Positions 47,228-56,538 of a stretch of DNA of 64,000 nt are shown piece after piece. The stretch is from the NCBI GenBank assembly GCA_903938815.1, contig CAJAES010000034.1, forward strand, positions 152,702 to 216,701. The letters run 5' to 3'. A program made the translations under genes and the position numbers. A model generated the notes under the pieces. It did no database searches. It saw nothing but the letters and a program-made list of their open reading frames with translations, and was not told the origin of the DNA. The first letter of the stretch is position 1. Every line of letters begins with the position of its first letter. The DNA comes from an uncultured beta proteobacterium (GTDB lineage Bacteria > Pseudomonadota > Gammaproteobacteria > Burkholderiales > Burkholderiaceae_C).

Positions 47228-48253
47228 TCAGCCCTTCGGGTAGCGGGCGTTGGCCTTCTTGACGAAGTCGTTCGTGTAGACGGCCTTGAGGTCGAGCTTG
47301 GCCTTGGCGAGTTCGGCATCGATGCTGGCCAGCGCGCGGAACGCGGTCTCGGCGCCCTTATCGGGGATCATGCCGTCCGGCGACAGCGCGCCCTTGGCCG
47401 CCAGGAAGGCGTCGATGTAGACCGCCCGGTCGCCCAGCAGGAAGCTCTCGGGAACGTTGTTGATGATGTCGCCCGGGCCCGCGGTCTGGATCCACTTGTT
47501 GGCGCGCACGATGGCGTTCGTCATCGCCTGCACCGTGTTCGGGTTCTTGTCGATGAAGGCCTGCGGCGCGTAGAAGCAGCCTGCGGGCATCGGGCCGCCG
47601 AAGACCTTTTCCGATTCGGCCACCACGCGGGTGTCGGAGACGATCTTCAGGTCGCCCGAGCGCTGCAGCAGCGTGATGACGGGATCGAGGTTGCTGATCG
47701 CGTCGATCTGGCCGGTGCGCATGGCGGCGACGGCGCCGTTGCCCGCGCCCACGCCGATGATGGAGACGTCGCTCGGCTTCAGCCCGGCCTTGGCGAGGAT
47801 GAAGTTGACCATCACGTTGGTCGACGAGCCCGGCGCCGTGACGCCGATCTTCTTGCCCTTCAGGTCGGCCACGGTCTTGAAGCCGGCCATCGTCTTGGGG
47901 TTCACGCCCAGCACGATCTGCGGCGCGCCGCCCTGCAGCGCGAAGGCGCGCATGGCCTGGCCCTTGAACTGCATGTTCACGGTGTGCTCGAAGGCGCCCG
48001 AGACGACATCGGCGCTGCCGCCCACCACGGCCTGCAGCGCGCGCGCACCACCGGCAAAGTCGACGATGGTGATGTCCAGGCCCTCGGCCTTGAAGTAGCC
48101 GCGCTGCTCCGCGATGGTCAGCGGCAGGTAGTACAGCAGGTTCTTGCCGCCCACCGCGATGGTGGCCTTGGTCTTTTCCAGGGCCTGCGCGCGCAGCAGG
48201 GCGGGCGCGGCCAGGGCGGACAGGCCGCCGACGATGATGGAACGACGTTGCAT
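47228..48253 (-). CDS. ABC importer substrate-binding protein (SsuA/TauA/NMT1 type)
   Basis: A 341-residue periplasmic protein and the first gene of the importer operon. The signal peptide is MQRRSIIVGGLSALAAPALLRA, cleaved near residue 22. The fold pattern of NMT1/SsuA proteins follows: YYLPLTIAEQRGYFKAEGLD, ARALQAVVGGSADV, LKGKKIGVTAPGSSTNVMVNF and FYAPQAFIDKNP. The ligand is uncertain within the sulfonate, taurine, nitrate and pyrimidine-precursor group. It is divergent from the SDR gene with 61 bp between starts. Confidence 0.92.
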   Translation of the reverse strand: MQRRSIIVGGLSALAAPALLRAQALEKTKATIAVGGKNLLYYLPLTIAEQRGYFKAEGLDITIVDFAGGARALQAVVGGSADVVSGAFEHTVNMQFKGQAMRAFALQGGAPQIVLGVNPKTMAGFKTVADLKGKKIGVTAPGSSTNVMVNFILAKAGLKPSDVSIIGVGAGNGAVAAMRTGQIDAISNLDPVITLLQRSGDLKIVSDTRVVAESEKVFGGPMPAGCFYAPQAFIDKNPNTVQAMTNAIVRANKWIQTAGPGDIINNVPESFLLGDRAVYIDAFLAAKGALSPDGMIPDKGAETAFRALASIDAELAKAKLDLKAVYTNDFVKKANARYPKG

Positions 48254-48314
48254 GGTTTTGTCTCCGGGTGTGCTTGTTCTGCGGCGCCACTGTAGCGCGG
48301 CTACGATCTCCGGC

Positions 48315-49064
48315 ATGGACACTACCCGATTCCTCCTCGTCACCGGCGGCAGCCGGGGCATCGGCGCGGCCGTCGCGCGGCAGGCCGCCGCGGCCGGCTG
48401 GCACGTCGCCGTGAACTACACCCGTGATGGCGAAGCCGCCGAAGCCGTGGCGGCCGAGGTGCGCGCCGCGGGCCGCCGCGCCATCACGCTGCAGGCCGAC
48501 GTGGCCGACGAGGCGCAGGTGGAGGCCATGTTCGCGCGCCTGGACGCCGAGGGCGTGCTCGGCGGCCTGGTCAACAACGCCGGCGTCGTGGACGTGGCGC
48601 AGCGTCTGGACGAGATGAGCCTGGCGCGCCTGCAGCGCATGTTCGGCATCAACGTCATCGGCTCCATGCTCTGCGCCCGCGCGGCGGTGCGGCGCCTGTC
48701 CACCCGCCACGGCGGCGCGGGCGGCCCCATCGTCAACGTGTCGTCGGTGGCGTCCCGCCTGGGTGCGCCTGGGCAGTACCTGGACTACGCCGCCAGCAAG
48801 GGCGCGATCGATGTCTTCACGATCGGCCTGGCGCGCGAACTCGCCACCGAGGGCGTGCGCGTCAACGCGGTGCGCCCGGGCATCATCGACACCGATATCC
48901 ACGCCTCGGGCGGCCAGCCAGAGCGTGCGCAGCAGATGACGCCGATGATTCCCATGCAGCGCGCCGGCACCGCTGACGAAGTGGCCTCGGCCGTGGTCTG
49001 GTTGCTGTCGGACGGCGCCAGCTACACCACCGGCGCCTTGCTCGACGTGACCGGCGGCCGCTGA
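48315..49064 (+). CDS. SDR-family oxidoreductase
   Basis: A 249-residue classical short-chain dehydrogenase: cofactor site VTGGSRGIGAAVARQ (about residues 9-23), NNAGVVDVA, catalytic serine in IVNVSSVAS, and YAASKGA with the catalytic tyrosine and lysine. It ends with the MIPMQRAGTADEVASAVVWLLSDGASYTTGALLDVTGG pattern of FabG/glucose-1-dehydrogenase-like enzymes. The start MDTTRFLLVTGG gives the usual length. It is divergent from the importer operon and may share control with it. The substrate is unknown. Confidence 0.93.
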   Translation: MDTTRFLLVTGGSRGIGAAVARQAAAAGWHVAVNYTRDGEAAEAVAAEVRAAGRRAITLQADVADEAQVEAMFARLDAEGVLGGLVNNAGVVDVAQRLDEMSLARLQRMFGINVIGSMLCARAAVRRLSTRHGGAGGPIVNVSSVASRLGAPGQYLDYAASKGAIDVFTIGLARELATEGVRVNAVRPGIIDTDIHASGGQPERAQQMTPMIPMQRAGTADEVASAVVWLLSDGASYTTGALLDVTGGR

Positions 49065-49106
49065 CCCGCCGGGCGCCTGCCTGCCTGCCGCTGACCCGCC
49101 GGGCGC
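49057..49106. repeat. 20-bp direct repeat at the convergent SDR/CHAT gene ends
   Basis: GCCGCTGACCCGCCGGGCGC occurs at 49057-49076 and again at 49087-49106, 30 bp apart. The first copy contains the SDR stop codon and the second ends at the stop of the CHAT gene. It looks like a small local duplication. Confidence 0.75.
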
Positions 49107-52100
49107 TCAGCGGCCCGCGAAACCCCTGAGCGTCTGCAGCCACAGCCCCAGCGCGGCCTTCTCGGCGCCTCGGGCGTGCGCGTGCCAGCGTGCGAGCGCG
49201 AACTCCGCCGTGTCCGCCACGGACGCCCAGGATTTCAGCGCCTGCGCCCGTTGCCGCAGGTCGTGCGCGCGCTCCACCAGCCGCGTCACCGCAGGCGCCA
49301 TGCGGCCGGCGGCCGCGGCCTCGAAGGCGTCGACCTCGATCATGCCCACGAGCGTCCAGAAGTCGGGGTCGTGCAGGCAGCGCTGCTGCAGGCTCTGGCG
49401 CACCCGCGCCACCCGGTCGGGGTCGAAACCGGGCCAGCCGGCCGGGCCGTCGTGTGCCGCGAGCGCGGTGGCCATGCGGTTCTGCCCCGGGTAGCCGATC
49501 GATGTCGGGTCGACCGCCAGCGCCAGTGTCTCGGCCGCTTCGTAGGCCTTGGCGGCCGACAGCCGGGCGGCGCCCTCCGCGCTGCGGTCGCCGGCCTGGG
49601 CGGCCAGCATCGCCATGCGCTTCCAGGCCGAGCCGCACAGGCTGTGCCGCTCGATGCTCGGCTGCAGCGCCGTCAGGGCCTCGAGCTGCCGCAGCGCAGC
49701 CTCGATGCGCGCGCGGGCCGCGTGCCGGGCAGCGGGCGTGTCGGCCGCCCGGGCTTCGTCGAGCGCCACGCGCACCCGCAGGTTCAGCCATTGCTCCGGC
49801 GCCTTCATCGAGGCGCTGCCGTCCTGCGCCTGCGTCGCACGCTCGTACCAGGCGATGGCCTGCGCGAACGCGCCCGCCTCGGCGTAGGCCAGGCCGAAGG
49901 CTTCCGCCACCGCGCCCATGGCGCCCCAGAGCGCGCCGAAGCGGGCCTCCAGGTGGCGCAGGTGCTCGAGCTGGCTGTCGCGCTCGCGGTGCTGGAACTT
50001 CGTCTCCACGGCCAGCTTCTCGAGCGCGAGCGCCAGGCCCAGCGGCGACGAGATGCCCTCGTAGGTCTCGAGCATCGTGTCGCCTTCGGGCGCCTGCGCA
50101 TCGCCGGTGGCGCGGCGGAAGGTCCAGTCGGGGTCGCCGTAGCACTGGTACGCGGCCCAGGTGTTGTTGCCGTCGCCGCCCGCGCTGGTGTCGCTCTGGC
50201 GCCAGGCTTCCTCGCGCGCCTGCGCCACGGCGTCGATGAAGCAGCGCCCCTCGAGCAGCTCGCGGTAGAGCCCCCGCGCGAACAGTGCCGCGGCTTCGTC
50301 GTCCACGGCCCAGCCTGCGGCCACCACGCAGCGCACGCCCGCCTCGATCAGCGCATCCGCCACGCTGGCGGCGAATTGGGGCAGATCCCGTTCAGGCCCG
50401 CCGGCAAGTGCCGCCCCGTCACGCCCGGCCAGATGGCAGCAGTTGACGAAGACGAGTTCCGGCACGGTGCGCATCTGCCCGATCTCGCGCGGCCCCAGCA
50501 CGCTGCCGTCGGACATCACCAGGCCGCCCAGCGCGCCCGGTTCGCCGTGCCCCGCGATGTGCACGATGCGCCAGGGCCGCTCGAACAGCGCGTTCAGGAT
50601 CTGGGTGGCGGTGCCGTGCTCGACCAGCCGCACGCGCTGCCCGCCCACGCCTCGCGTGCCCTGCAGCTCATCGCGCACGGCGCGGCCTTCCGCCAGGGCC
50701 CCGGGCAGGGCGCCGTAGCGGGCGTCTGTGAGCGCGGGCTCACCGACCACCAGCACGTGGTCCTCGGCGCCTGCATCACGCACACGCGTGCGGAAACGCG
50801 TCTTGCGCAGCTTGCGCAGCAGCCGCGTGCGCACCGACCACGGCCGCGGGTCGCCGCCGGCGCGGCGCTCGGCGGGCGGGTCCAGCAGTTCCCAGGGGAG
50901 CGTGGACGTGCCCTCGTCGAGCTCCAGCACCATGCGGTTGGTGCCCCCCAGGAACGGCTCCATCTCCTCGGGCACCAGCAGCTGGAACAGGGTGCGGCCC
51001 AGGCGCGGGTCGTCGTTGGCCTCGTGCGCCGCGCGCCGCACCAGCTGGCGCACCAGCGGCACCTGCAGCGCGACGGCCCTCACTTCGGTGCGGGCGCGCC
51101 GGGTGTCGAGCCGGAACGAGATGACGCCGGTGTCGCTGTCGCCGCTTTCCGCGCTGATGAGGTCGTAGCGCGCGCCGCGGTAGGCGGTGTCGATCTGGCG
51201 CCGCAGCGGCCCCATGCCGCTGGCCACCGTGGGGGCGATCTCGTAGTGCCCGGGCGTCGCTGTGGCCTGGACCTGCAGCCCGCGCCAGGCGTCGGAGGCG
51301 CGCTCCAGGTACAGCTCCACCAGCGTCAGCGTCGTGATCACGGGCCACTCCACGGCCCGGTCGCCGTCGGCCCGTCGCCGCTGCGCATTGCCCTGGCGGA
51401 TGATCTCGGCGGCGTCGCGCACGCCGCGCGCCAGCGCGCAGGCCGAATCGGCGGGGTGCACGCCCAGGCCGCCGCTGCCCATCAGCGTGGCCGCGAGCTC
51501 GATGGTGGCTGCGGCGTCGCCGCGTTCCGCCAGCCGCTGCGACCAGGCCAGCGCCGCCTGCCGCACCGCGGCGCTCAGCTCGCCGGGCTTGAGGCCGCCT
51601 TCGTCGCCCAGCCCGATGACGATGGCGGCCTCGGGCCGCGGCGCCTGCCAGGGGTTGTCGGGTTCGCCCCGGGTGTTGACGAAGATCTGGTGCTCACCGG
51701 TGTTCTGCGGGTACAGGCCCGATTGCAGCGAAGTCTTCATCACGCCGCCCAGCATGCGGTCGATGACCGCCTCGGTGCCGGTGACGGCGCCCGACCGGTA
51801 GTGCCCCACCAGGATCGGCTGCCGGATGAAGGCGAGGTCGCCGTTGACCACCGCCACGCGCAGGGCGCCGCCCACGGGCGCGGGCATCTCGGCCGCCGGG
51901 CCCGAGGGCGCCGCCAGCAGGGCCTTCATGGTTTCGGCGGGCTGCGGCGCCGGGCGCCCGCGCGACGGCCGGCTGGGCACGCGGTCGGGAGACACCGTGG
52001 CGGCGGGCGCGCCGCGCGTGGGCGTGGGCAGGCGCTGAAGCAGGGCCGTGTCGCCGCGCTGCAGCAGCTCGACATACGCCGCAAAGGCCTCGGCATGGTC

Positions 52101-54692
52101 GGGCAGGCTGCCGTGCTCGCAGTCCAGGGACCACGTGCGCACGCCGGGCAGCAGGGCGCTGGGCAGCGGCACACGGCCGTCGCCGCCATCGGTGGCATTC
52201 AGGTATTCCAGGCCTCTTTCGGCCCAGTGCCAGCCATCGGGCGTGAAGCGGGCCTGGCCGGCCACGAGCAGCAGGCGGTCGGCGAAGGCGGGCAGGTCGC
52301 GGTCGCGCTGGAGGTCGAGCCGCTTGCGCAGCGCCAGCGCCTGGTTCAGCACGTCCTGTGGCGGCACGCCCCAACGGTAGGGCGTGAGCTGCAGGGTGTC
52401 GTTTTCGGCCAGCCAGTTGCGGTGCCACCACGCGGCCTGCCGCACGGTTTCCAGGTCGTCGTCCGCCAGCCTGCGCCAGGTCTCGTGCCTTGCAAGGGCT
52501 TCGTCGTCGTCCCGCAGGCCGGCCTGCAGCTGCAGGAAGCCTGGCATCTCGGCCATGGTCTGGCGCGCCCGGTGGTCCTGGAAGGGCGCGCCCAGGGCCG
52601 CCAGCGTGTTGCCGAAGCTGTCGTCCCCCGAGAGCACCTGCATCGGCGCCCAGGAGCCGCCGTTGGGCGTGCCCAGCATCAGCAGCCGGGCGCCGTCGCG
52701 CGCCATCAGCCGGTCCCACACCGCCGGGGCCACCAGCTGCACGGTGCGCGCCACCACGCCGCCCATCGAGTGCGCGATCAGCCGCACCGGCTGTCGGCTG
52801 GCGTCGCGCAGATCGAGTTCACGCTCCAGTGCTGCGGCCAGGCGCAGAGCCTCGTCCTCGATCGGGCGGCGCCAGTCGAACGCGAAGGGAATCACCTCGT
52901 GCGATGCCTCGAGGTGCCCGGCGAGGTCGTCGTAGAAGAGCCCGATGGGGCCATCGGGCGTGACGCCGTCGGGCGCGCCACCCTGCCAGGCCAGGCGCTC
53001 GAGACCGCCCAGCAGGCGCAGGCTCAGCCACACGCGTTCGCCGTCCACCTTCAGGTGGCTGCCCAGGATGCCCGGCAGCAGGAAGACCGCCGGCCGCTCG
53101 GCGGGCGGCGGCGCGTCGGCCCGGCGTTCGCGTGCCGCGCGAACGCCGCCGGCATCCGCGCCGGCCCATGAGAGCGGGCCGATCGGCCGGAAGCCCGTGG
53201 GCTGGTCCTGCACCAGGCCGCTGACGAGCGCGGCCACGGTGCGCTCGTTGCTGAAGTAGTTGAAGTGCGTGACCTTGCCGCCCTGGTCGAGCAGGAAGCT
53301 CGCGGCCGTGCCGCCCTGGCGCGCCGCCCCGCCGTACATCGAGCGCGTCTGCACGACGAGGTCGTTGTCCGTCCAGAAGAAGGCGTCGGCCAGCAGGGTC
53401 TTGACCCAGCTGCCCATCGAGTCGCCTTCCAGGTCGCCGGCCAGCACGCGCAGCTCGCCCGGGATGGCCTGCGGGCTGGCGTTGAGCCACTTCACGAGCG
53501 GGCTGGTGGGCAGCATCGCGGCCAGGCCGGGCAGCTGCATCGGGTCCTCGCGCCTGCGCGCCACGGCGCCGAGGAAGTCCAGCAGCGCCGGCGCCACCGG
53601 CACACCGGCGAGCTGCAGCGACCAGCGCAGCACCGACACATAGGCGTCCAGCCGGCGCGATGCCAGCAGCGTGCCGCGCATCGGGCAGGCCACGCGAAGC
53701 ACGCGCTCCACCTTCAGGCCGCGTGTCTTCACGCGGGCGGCCAGAGCCAGCAGGTCGTCGCGCTGGGCCAGGTACTCCGTCCCGTCGAAATGCGCCAGGT
53801 CCTCGGTGCTCAGCTCGCCGTTCTGGCCGCACACGCGGGCCAGCACCTCGGCCACCAGCCCGCCGCGCGAGTGCGTGGCCAGGTGCAGCCGGGCGCCGTC
53901 GGGCAGGGTGCTGGCCAGCGCCAGCGCATTGGCGATGGGGCTCGCGCCCAGCGTGGGGTGGTCGAGCGCGTAGACGCGGTCGCGGTAGTGCCTGAACAGC
54001 GCCCGTACCGAGCCCGGGTGCATCGTCCACAGCGGGCTGAAGGTGCTGGCCGTGTCGACGAAGGTGCCGTGCAGCAGCACCAGCATGGGCTCGGCGCAGG
54101 CCGGCACCTCATCGAGCTTGCCGCCCCGCGCCTTCAGCGAGCCGAGCGTCTCGGGCTGCAGAAGGTAGACGCCAGGGTCCACCTGTCCGTCGACATGGGC
54201 CACCACGCGCGATGTCAGGAAGTCGGCTGCCGGTTCCCCGGCCACGTCGGTGATGATCTCCACCGCCTGCAGCAGCACGTCGCCCAGGAAGCCGCGCGTG
54301 CGGCCGGGTGCGGCCTGCTCCAGGCCTTGCCAGCGCAGTTGCGTCGGCACGGGTACGTCGCCCGACGGCGCACCGCCGCTGCGCCGCGCGACCGACTGGC
54401 CCATGAGCAGATCGCGCGCCGTCTCGGGGTTCAGCACCAGATCGGGCCCGTTGGCCAGGTGCAGCACGACAAGATCCTGCCCGGGAACCGCCTCGGCGCG
54501 GATGGTGCTGCCGCCGGCCCGGCGCGCACCCACCTTCACGTGGGTCTTCACGCGCCCTGGCAGCCCGCCCGAGGGCGGCGCCGGCGGCAGGTTGCCGCCG
54601 CGCGAGACCGTGTCATGGCCGGGTATGACGAAGGTGATGGCGGGCTGTGCAGGCATGCGCGGAGCATCGGCGCAAAGCGCTTTCGCGTCCAT
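49107..54692 (-). CDS. Giant two-hydrolase CHAT protease protein
   Basis: An 1861-residue soluble protein without signal peptide or membrane helix. Hydrolase A (about 195-500) opens MLVLLHGTFVDTAS and has its serine elbow at THSRGG (S275). Hydrolase B (about 534-880) is LCAT/lipase-like: VFLLPGILGSHLKVDG, HSMGG with S642, GTPNGG, and a possible catalytic histidine in DCEHGS. Residues 940-1080 are an alpha/beta segment (IVIGLGDEGGLKPGE) faintly like the leucyl-aminopeptidase N-domain. The CHAT peptidase covers about 1240-1525, with dyad H1382 (AGHGE) and C1419 (VNCCHLAG). Residues 1545-1861 are helical, TPR-like. All active-site residues are intact. The gene stands alone. Starts at 54692 or 54656 (MPAQPAITFV) are both possible; neither has a ribosome site. 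By analogy with CHAT effectors, a protease-controlled lipase or defence role is conceivable but unproven. Confidence 0.88.
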   Translation of the reverse strand: MDAKALCADAPRMPAQPAITFVIPGHDTVSRGGNLPPAPPSGGLPGRVKTHVKVGARRAGGSTIRAEAVPGQDLVVLHLANGPDLVLNPETARDLLMGQSVARRSGGAPSGDVPVPTQLRWQGLEQAAPGRTRGFLGDVLLQAVEIITDVAGEPAADFLTSRVVAHVDGQVDPGVYLLQPETLGSLKARGGKLDEVPACAEPMLVLLHGTFVDTASTFSPLWTMHPGSVRALFRHYRDRVYALDHPTLGASPIANALALASTLPDGARLHLATHSRGGLVAEVLARVCGQNGELSTEDLAHFDGTEYLAQRDDLLALAARVKTRGLKVERVLRVACPMRGTLLASRRLDAYVSVLRWSLQLAGVPVAPALLDFLGAVARRREDPMQLPGLAAMLPTSPLVKWLNASPQAIPGELRVLAGDLEGDSMGSWVKTLLADAFFWTDNDLVVQTRSMYGGAARQGGTAASFLLDQGGKVTHFNYFSNERTVAALVSGLVQDQPTGFRPIGPLSWAGADAGGVRAARERRADAPPPAERPAVFLLPGILGSHLKVDGERVWLSLRLLGGLERLAWQGGAPDGVTPDGPIGLFYDDLAGHLEASHEVIPFAFDWRRPIEDEALRLAAALERELDLRDASRQPVRLIAHSMGGVVARTVQLVAPAVWDRLMARDGARLLMLGTPNGGSWAPMQVLSGDDSFGNTLAALGAPFQDHRARQTMAEMPGFLQLQAGLRDDDEALARHETWRRLADDDLETVRQAAWWHRNWLAENDTLQLTPYRWGVPPQDVLNQALALRKRLDLQRDRDLPAFADRLLLVAGQARFTPDGWHWAERGLEYLNATDGGDGRVPLPSALLPGVRTWSLDCEHGSLPDHAEAFAAYVELLQRGDTALLQRLPTPTRGAPAATVSPDRVPSRPSRGRPAPQPAETMKALLAAPSGPAAEMPAPVGGALRVAVVNGDLAFIRQPILVGHYRSGAVTGTEAVIDRMLGGVMKTSLQSGLYPQNTGEHQIFVNTRGEPDNPWQAPRPEAAIVIGLGDEGGLKPGELSAAVRQAALAWSQRLAERGDAAATIELAATLMGSGGLGVHPADSACALARGVRDAAEIIRQGNAQRRRADGDRAVEWPVITTLTLVELYLERASDAWRGLQVQATATPGHYEIAPTVASGMGPLRRQIDTAYRGARYDLISAESGDSDTGVISFRLDTRRARTEVRAVALQVPLVRQLVRRAAHEANDDPRLGRTLFQLLVPEEMEPFLGGTNRMVLELDEGTSTLPWELLDPPAERRAGGDPRPWSVRTRLLRKLRKTRFRTRVRDAGAEDHVLVVGEPALTDARYGALPGALAEGRAVRDELQGTRGVGGQRVRLVEHGTATQILNALFERPWRIVHIAGHGEPGALGGLVMSDGSVLGPREIGQMRTVPELVFVNCCHLAGRDGAALAGGPERDLPQFAASVADALIEAGVRCVVAAGWAVDDEAAALFARGLYRELLEGRCFIDAVAQAREEAWRQSDTSAGGDGNNTWAAYQCYGDPDWTFRRATGDAQAPEGDTMLETYEGISSPLGLALALEKLAVETKFQHRERDSQLEHLRHLEARFGALWGAMGAVAEAFGLAYAEAGAFAQAIAWYERATQAQDGSASMKAPEQWLNLRVRVALDEARAADTPAARHAARARIEAALRQLEALTALQPSIERHSLCGSAWKRMAMLAAQAGDRSAEGAARLSAAKAYEAAETLALAVDPTSIGYPGQNRMATALAAHDGPAGWPGFDPDRVARVRQSLQQRCLHDPDFWTLVGMIEVDAFEAAAAGRMAPAVTRLVERAHDLRQRAQALKSWASVADTAEFALARWHAHARGAEKAALGLWLQTLRGFAGR

Positions 54693-54782
54693 CGGAAGAG
54701 CCGCCGCCCGGTCGCTCGACCTAGGGAGGCGCCCGCCTGCAGCCCGGGGGCCTGCAGCCCCGCCGATGCCCGGCCGGGCGCG

Positions 54783-55706
54783 CTAGGGCCGCCGAACCAC
54801 CAGGGCCTGCAGCGGCAGCGCCTGTGCCAGGCGTGCGGCCATCGATTCCGCCTGGCCGCGGTCGGGCCAGGGGCCGGCCTGCACGCGCACCCAAGGCGCT
54901 TCGTCGAGCACCGCCACCAGGGGGGCCAGCCAGGGCGCCTCGCGCTGCAGCAGCCGCTGCAGTTGCAGTGCGCCGTCGCGTTCGCGGAACGCGCCGAGCT
55001 GCAGGAAGAAGCCGCCTGATGCAGCGGCTGCCTGCGCCGCAACCGGTGCGGGCACGGACGTCGTTGCGGGCGCGGGTGTGGGTGAGACGATGGGTGAGAC
55101 CGTGGGCAAGACGGCGGGCGCCGCCGCAGTCATCGGGCGCGACGGCAGACCCGCGCGGATGTCGGCGTGCGTCAGGCGCTCCACCTCCACCGGCGCCACG
55201 CCGTTCAGTACGCCGAGCTTGAGCGCGGCGGTGTAGCTGAGGTCGATCACGCGGCCCGCATGGAAGGGGCCGCGGTCGTTGACCCGCACGATGATCTCCC
55301 GACCGTTGGCCGGGTTGCGCACCCGTGCGTAGCTGGGCAGCGGCATGGTCTTGTGCGCCGCCGTCATCGCGTACATGTCGTAGGGCTCGCCGCTGGACGT
55401 GGGCTTGCCGTGGAACTTGGCGCCGTACCAGGAGGCCAGACCGCGTTCGCGCAGCGGCACATCCGAGGTGTGCGGCTCGTAGCGCACCCCGAGGACCTCA
55501 TAGGGCTTGTTGGGGCCGCCCACGCGCAGCGGCTCCACGCGGGGCACGGCGTCGGGCACGCGCTGCAGGTCGGCAGGGATATCGGAGCCCGCGCCGTCGC
55601 GCTCGGGCGCGCGGCTGGCGCAGCCCCCAAAGAGCAGCAGCACCGACAGCAAGCCGGCCAGCATGCCGGACGGCGCGCATGAGTAAGTTGCCAGGGCCCT
55701 GTGCAT
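54783..55706 (-). CDS. rlpA: RlpA-type septal lipoprotein (lytic transglycosylase) with SPOR domain
   Basis: A 307-residue outer membrane lipoprotein. The lipobox LLLFGGC puts the lipid cysteine at residue 29 from ATG 55706; ATG 55664 is an alternative with a short signal. The double-psi beta-barrel covers about 90-185 (GLASWYGAKFHGKPTSSGE, VRVNDRGPFHAGRVIDLSY). A Pro/Val-rich linker leads to the SPOR domain at about 230-305 (FFLQLGAFRERDGALQLQRLL). RlpA cleaves glycan strands lacking stem peptides at the septum. The start overlaps the earliest possible start of the divergent cytochrome gene, so the two control regions are interwoven. Confidence 0.92.
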   Translation of the reverse strand: MHRALATYSCAPSGMLAGLLSVLLLFGGCASRAPERDGAGSDIPADLQRVPDAVPRVEPLRVGGPNKPYEVLGVRYEPHTSDVPLRERGLASWYGAKFHGKPTSSGEPYDMYAMTAAHKTMPLPSYARVRNPANGREIIVRVNDRGPFHAGRVIDLSYTAALKLGVLNGVAPVEVERLTHADIRAGLPSRPMTAAAPAVLPTVSPIVSPTPAPATTSVPAPVAAQAAAASGGFFLQLGAFRERDGALQLQRLLQREAPWLAPLVAVLDEAPWVRVQAGPWPDRGQAESMAARLAQALPLQALVVRRP

Positions 55707-55743
55707 GGCGCGGATGTTATCCACGTCAAGCCACAATGCGTGG

Positions 55744-56538
55744 GTGAACCTCCTGACCTCATGGGGCGCGGCCTGTGCCCTCGTGCTGGCCGCCACGGCG
55801 TCGGCCGCAGCCCCCGCATCCTCCCGCCCGACGCCTGTTCCCGGACCTGCGGCCGCTGCACCCAGCGCACCGTCCACCGTGCTGGCCCCCGCCCCCGCCC
55901 TCGCCCCCGCTTCCAAGGCCGACACGATGGCGCAGCGCCTGCTGGCCTGCACCGCCTGCCACGGCCCCGAGGGCCGCGCCACCGCCAGCGGCTACCAGCC
56001 GCGCATCGCCGGCAAGCCGGCCGGCTACCTGTTCCAGCAGTTGCGCCATTTCCGGGACGGCCGCCGCAGCCACGCCGCCATGGCCACGCTGCTGGCGCCG
56101 CTGCCCGACGCCTACCTGCGCGAGATCTCCGAGCACTTCGCGAGCCAGGACCTGCCCTATCCGGCGCCCGGTCAGCGGCCGCCGCCGCCCGGCGAGGCCC
56201 GCCGCGCCGAGGCCCTGGTGAAGAACGGCGACCCGGCGCGCAAGCTGCCCGCCTGCGCTGCCTGCCATGGCGCCCTGCTCACGGGCATGCAGCCGGCCGT
56301 GCCAGGGTTGCTGGGCCTGCCGCGTGACTACCTCATCGGCCAGATCGGCGCCTGGCGCACCGGCCTGCGCCACGCCACCGAACCCGACTGCATGGCCGGC
56401 ATCTCCCGCAGCCTGACGCCGGACGACATCGGCGCGCTGGCCAGCTGGCTTTCCGCGCAAGCCGTGCCTGTGCCCGCGCACCCGGCGCCTGCGCCCACCC
56501 GACCCCTGCCGCAGGACTGCGGCAGCGTGCGGCCATGA
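55744..56538 (+). CDS. Diheme cytochrome c (c4-like)
   Basis: A 264-residue periplasmic cytochrome. From GTG 55744 the signal peptide ends near ATASA, followed by a Pro/Ala linker. Two c-type heme sites, CTACH (69-73) and CAACH (171-175), lie about 100 residues apart, giving two similar domains as in cytochrome c4. Methionine ligands are likely in the loops after each site. ATG 55705 or 55714 are possible earlier starts but would overlap the divergent rlpA start. Its TGA overlaps the ATG of a repeat unit (ATGA), and a triheme cytochrome gene follows, so both probably belong to one electron-transfer operon. Confidence 0.88.
   Translation: MNLLTSWGAACALVLAATASAAAPASSRPTPVPGPAAAAPSAPSTVLAPAPALAPASKADTMAQRLLACTACHGPEGRATASGYQPRIAGKPAGYLFQQLRHFRDGRRSHAAMATLLAPLPDAYLREISEHFASQDLPYPAPGQRPPPPGEARRAEALVKNGDPARKLPACAACHGALLTGMQPAVPGLLGLPRDYLIGQIGAWRTGLRHATEPDCMAGISRSLTPDDIGALASWLSAQAVPVPAHPAPAPTRPLPQDCGSVRP

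Noticed and set aside
49176..53171. Open reading of 1331 codons on the plus strand opposite the CHAT gene
   Set aside because: Low-complexity Arg/His/Gln composition and no recognisable motif; the minus strand carries four intact active sites.
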